NCBI GenBank assembly: GCA_039800165.1
Contig: JBDLRH010000120.1
Coordinates: 1 to 7,476, forward strand
Direction of reading: 5' to 3'
DNA: 7,476 bases
Source of the DNA: JBDLRH01 sp039800165
GTDB lineage: Bacteria > Pseudomonadota > Gammaproteobacteria > Burkholderiales > Burkholderiaceae_C
Shown here in pieces: positions 5,545 to 7,476 of the stretch (the stretch's first letter is position 1; every line of letters begins with the position of its first letter). A program made the position numbers and the translations under genes. The notes under the pieces were generated by a model that ran no database searches, had not been told where the DNA came from, and was given only the letters and a program-made list of their open reading frames with translations.

Positions 5545-6423
5545 TCAGCGGCCCCGCTGCTCGTGCAGCACATACAGCCCCGCACCCACCAGCAGCGCAA
5601 TGCCCAGCCATGCCAGCGCGTTGGGCAGTTCGGCCCAGATCAGCCAGCCCAGCAGCAGCGCAAACAGCAGCCCGACGTAGCGGAACGGCGCAATCACACT
5701 CACCTCGCCGGCACGCATCGCGACGATCAGCAGGTAGTAGCCGGTGCTCAGGAACACGCTGGCCAGCGCCAGCCAGGCCAGCTGCGCGGCGCTCACCGCC
5801 ACCCATCCCTGCGCCAGGCTGATGAGGGCTGCCAGCAGCGAGACCGCCAGCGCGGTGGACAGCGTGATCAGCAGCGAAGGCGTGCTGCTGGCGATGCGCC
5901 GCGTGACGAGATCGCGCGCCGCATGCAGCAGGGTGCCGCCCAGGCACAACCAGGCGTACGCATTGAAGCCCTCCGAGCGCGGCTGCACCACCAGCAGCAC
6001 GCCGGCAAAACCCGCGGCCAGGGCCACCCAGCGCGCAGCGCCCACACGCTCGCCGAGCCACAGCACCGCCATCAGCGAAATCACCAGCGGCGTGGCCATG
6101 TTGATCGCAGTCGCGTTGCCCAGCGGCAGGTGGAACAGCGATGTGAGGTAGGCGATGGTGGCCAGCGCATCGAGCGTGGCGCGCAGCAGCACCGAGCGCT
6201 GGCCCAGCGCACGCAGCCCGCCGCCCGGGCTGCGCCACAGCCCCATCCAGCTGCACAGCGCCAGCAACAGCGCGATCGCAAACAGGCCGCGGATGAAGAT
6301 CAGCTGCCCGGAGGGCAACGACGCGCTCACCTGCTTGATGATCGCGTCGTTGGCCACAAAGCTGACCATGCCGAGCGACATGGCGACGATGCCGCGGCGG
6401 TTGGCCGCCAGCAGCTCGCTCAT
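5545..6423 (-). CDS. DMT-superfamily transporter, EamA family
   Basis: This is a 292-residue inner-membrane protein of the drug/metabolite transporter superfamily with two EamA repeats. About ten hydrophobic helices can be read, roughly at 11-27, 40-60, 72-95, 98-118, 125-145, 153-170, 183-205, 213-235, 242-262 and 266-286. The typical helix-ending motifs are visible as L-G-E-R-V in the first repeat and W-A-E-L-P-N in the second. Family members export amino acids, metabolites or drugs; the sequence does not reveal the substrate. The start at 6423 has a good ribosome site (GGGAG, seven bases away). It lies 46 bases after rpoD and 45 bases before soxX, all on the same strand, so it may be transcribed with either. 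A role in moving a sulfur compound for the Sox genes is possible but unsupported. The long open frame opposite this gene is a high-GC artefact. Confidence 0.92.
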   Translation of the reverse strand: MSELLAANRRGIVAMSLGMVSFVANDAIIKQVSASLPSGQLIFIRGLFAIALLLALCSWMGLWRSPGGGLRALGQRSVLLRATLDALATIAYLTSLFHLPLGNATAINMATPLVISLMAVLWLGERVGAARWVALAAGFAGVLLVVQPRSEGFNAYAWLCLGGTLLHAARDLVTRRIASSTPSLLITLSTALAVSLLAALISLAQGWVAVSAAQLAWLALASVFLSTGYYLLIVAMRAGEVSVIAPFRYVGLLFALLLGWLIWAELPNALAWLGIALLVGAGLYVLHEQRGR

Positions 6424-6430
6424 GCGCTCG

Positions 6431-6435
6431 CTCCC
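6431..6435 (-). promoter_or_regulatory. Ribosome binding site of the EamA transporter gene
   Basis: GGGAG on the coding strand lies seven bases before the ATG at 6423. Its three G residues are the end of the 3' arm of a five-pair hairpin (6433-6446), so access could depend on RNA folding. Confidence 0.65.
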
Positions 6436-6464
6436 GCCACTGCGGGCATGCGTTCCCGCATGCC
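6433..6464 (-). other. Two overlapping, mutually exclusive hairpins between rpoD and the transporter gene
   Basis: In minus-strand RNA the first hairpin is a perfect eight-pair stem (GGCATGCG with CGCATGCC, 6464 to 6445) closed by a GGAA loop, which belongs to the stable GNRA type. The second (6446 to 6433) pairs CCCGC with GCGGG around an AGTG loop. They share bases 6445-6446, so both cannot form fully. The first starts five bases after the rpoD stop and could act as an rpoD 3'-end structure. No U-tract follows, so it is not a canonical intrinsic terminator. The second covers the transporter's ribosome site. The pairings are read directly from the sequence; the functions are inference. Confidence 0.5.
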
Positions 6465-6469
6465 GGCGC

Positions 6470-7476
<1,007 letters not shown>

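Noticed and set aside
5072..6256. Long minus-strand frame spanning the transporter gene and soxX
   Set aside because: It is a shifted frame of two clearly real genes, and the protein is low-complexity Ala/Gly/Arg-rich.

Overview
The window is GC-rich bacterial chromosome with tightly packed genes. The closest resemblances I recognise are to Betaproteobacteria of the order Burkholderiales, probably a Comamonadaceae-like or Rubrivivax/Leptothrix-like bacterium. The basis is an RpoD C-terminus of proteobacterial type, a protocatechuate 4,5-cleavage operon of the Comamonas pmdABC type, and a periplasmic Sox cluster. This placement is inference from remembered families, not from a search.

Plus strand, 1 to 3260: the tail of an aromatic catabolic operon. 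It holds the 3' part of ligA (pmdA) and complete ligB (pmdB), the two subunits of the extradiol dioxygenase that opens protocatechuate between carbons 4 and 5. ligC (pmdC) follows and oxidises the ring-cleavage semialdehyde to 2-pyrone-4,6-dicarboxylate. A gene for an aldo/keto reductase of unknown substrate is last, 13 bases after ligC.

Minus strand, 7476 down to 3250: the 3' part of rpoD (primary sigma factor) comes first. Then come an EamA/DMT-family ten-helix transporter and a four-gene block soxX-soxY-soxZ-soxA. SoxX (monoheme, His/Met) and SoxA (diheme, with both distal Cys ligands) would form the SoxXA cytochrome. SoxY and SoxZ would form the sulfur carrier. The SoxY C-terminus is not the classical GGCGG swinging arm: it ends S-A-C-L-D-D-S, keeping one cysteine in the right place but with a changed, acidic tail. 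No soxB or soxCD is present on either side. This set therefore looks like a variant or paralogous Sox carrier module rather than a complete thiosulfate oxidation operon, and it is the most interesting part of the window.

The two gene blocks converge: the last codons of the aldo/keto reductase gene and soxA overlap by 11 bases, so any terminator for either must lie inside the opposing gene. The only notable non-coding structure is the 46-base gap between rpoD and the transporter gene. It holds two mutually exclusive hairpins, one of which would mask the transporter's ribosome binding site. I see no tRNA, rRNA, CRISPR, insertion sequence or origin, and no gene-free stretch longer than about 50 bases.
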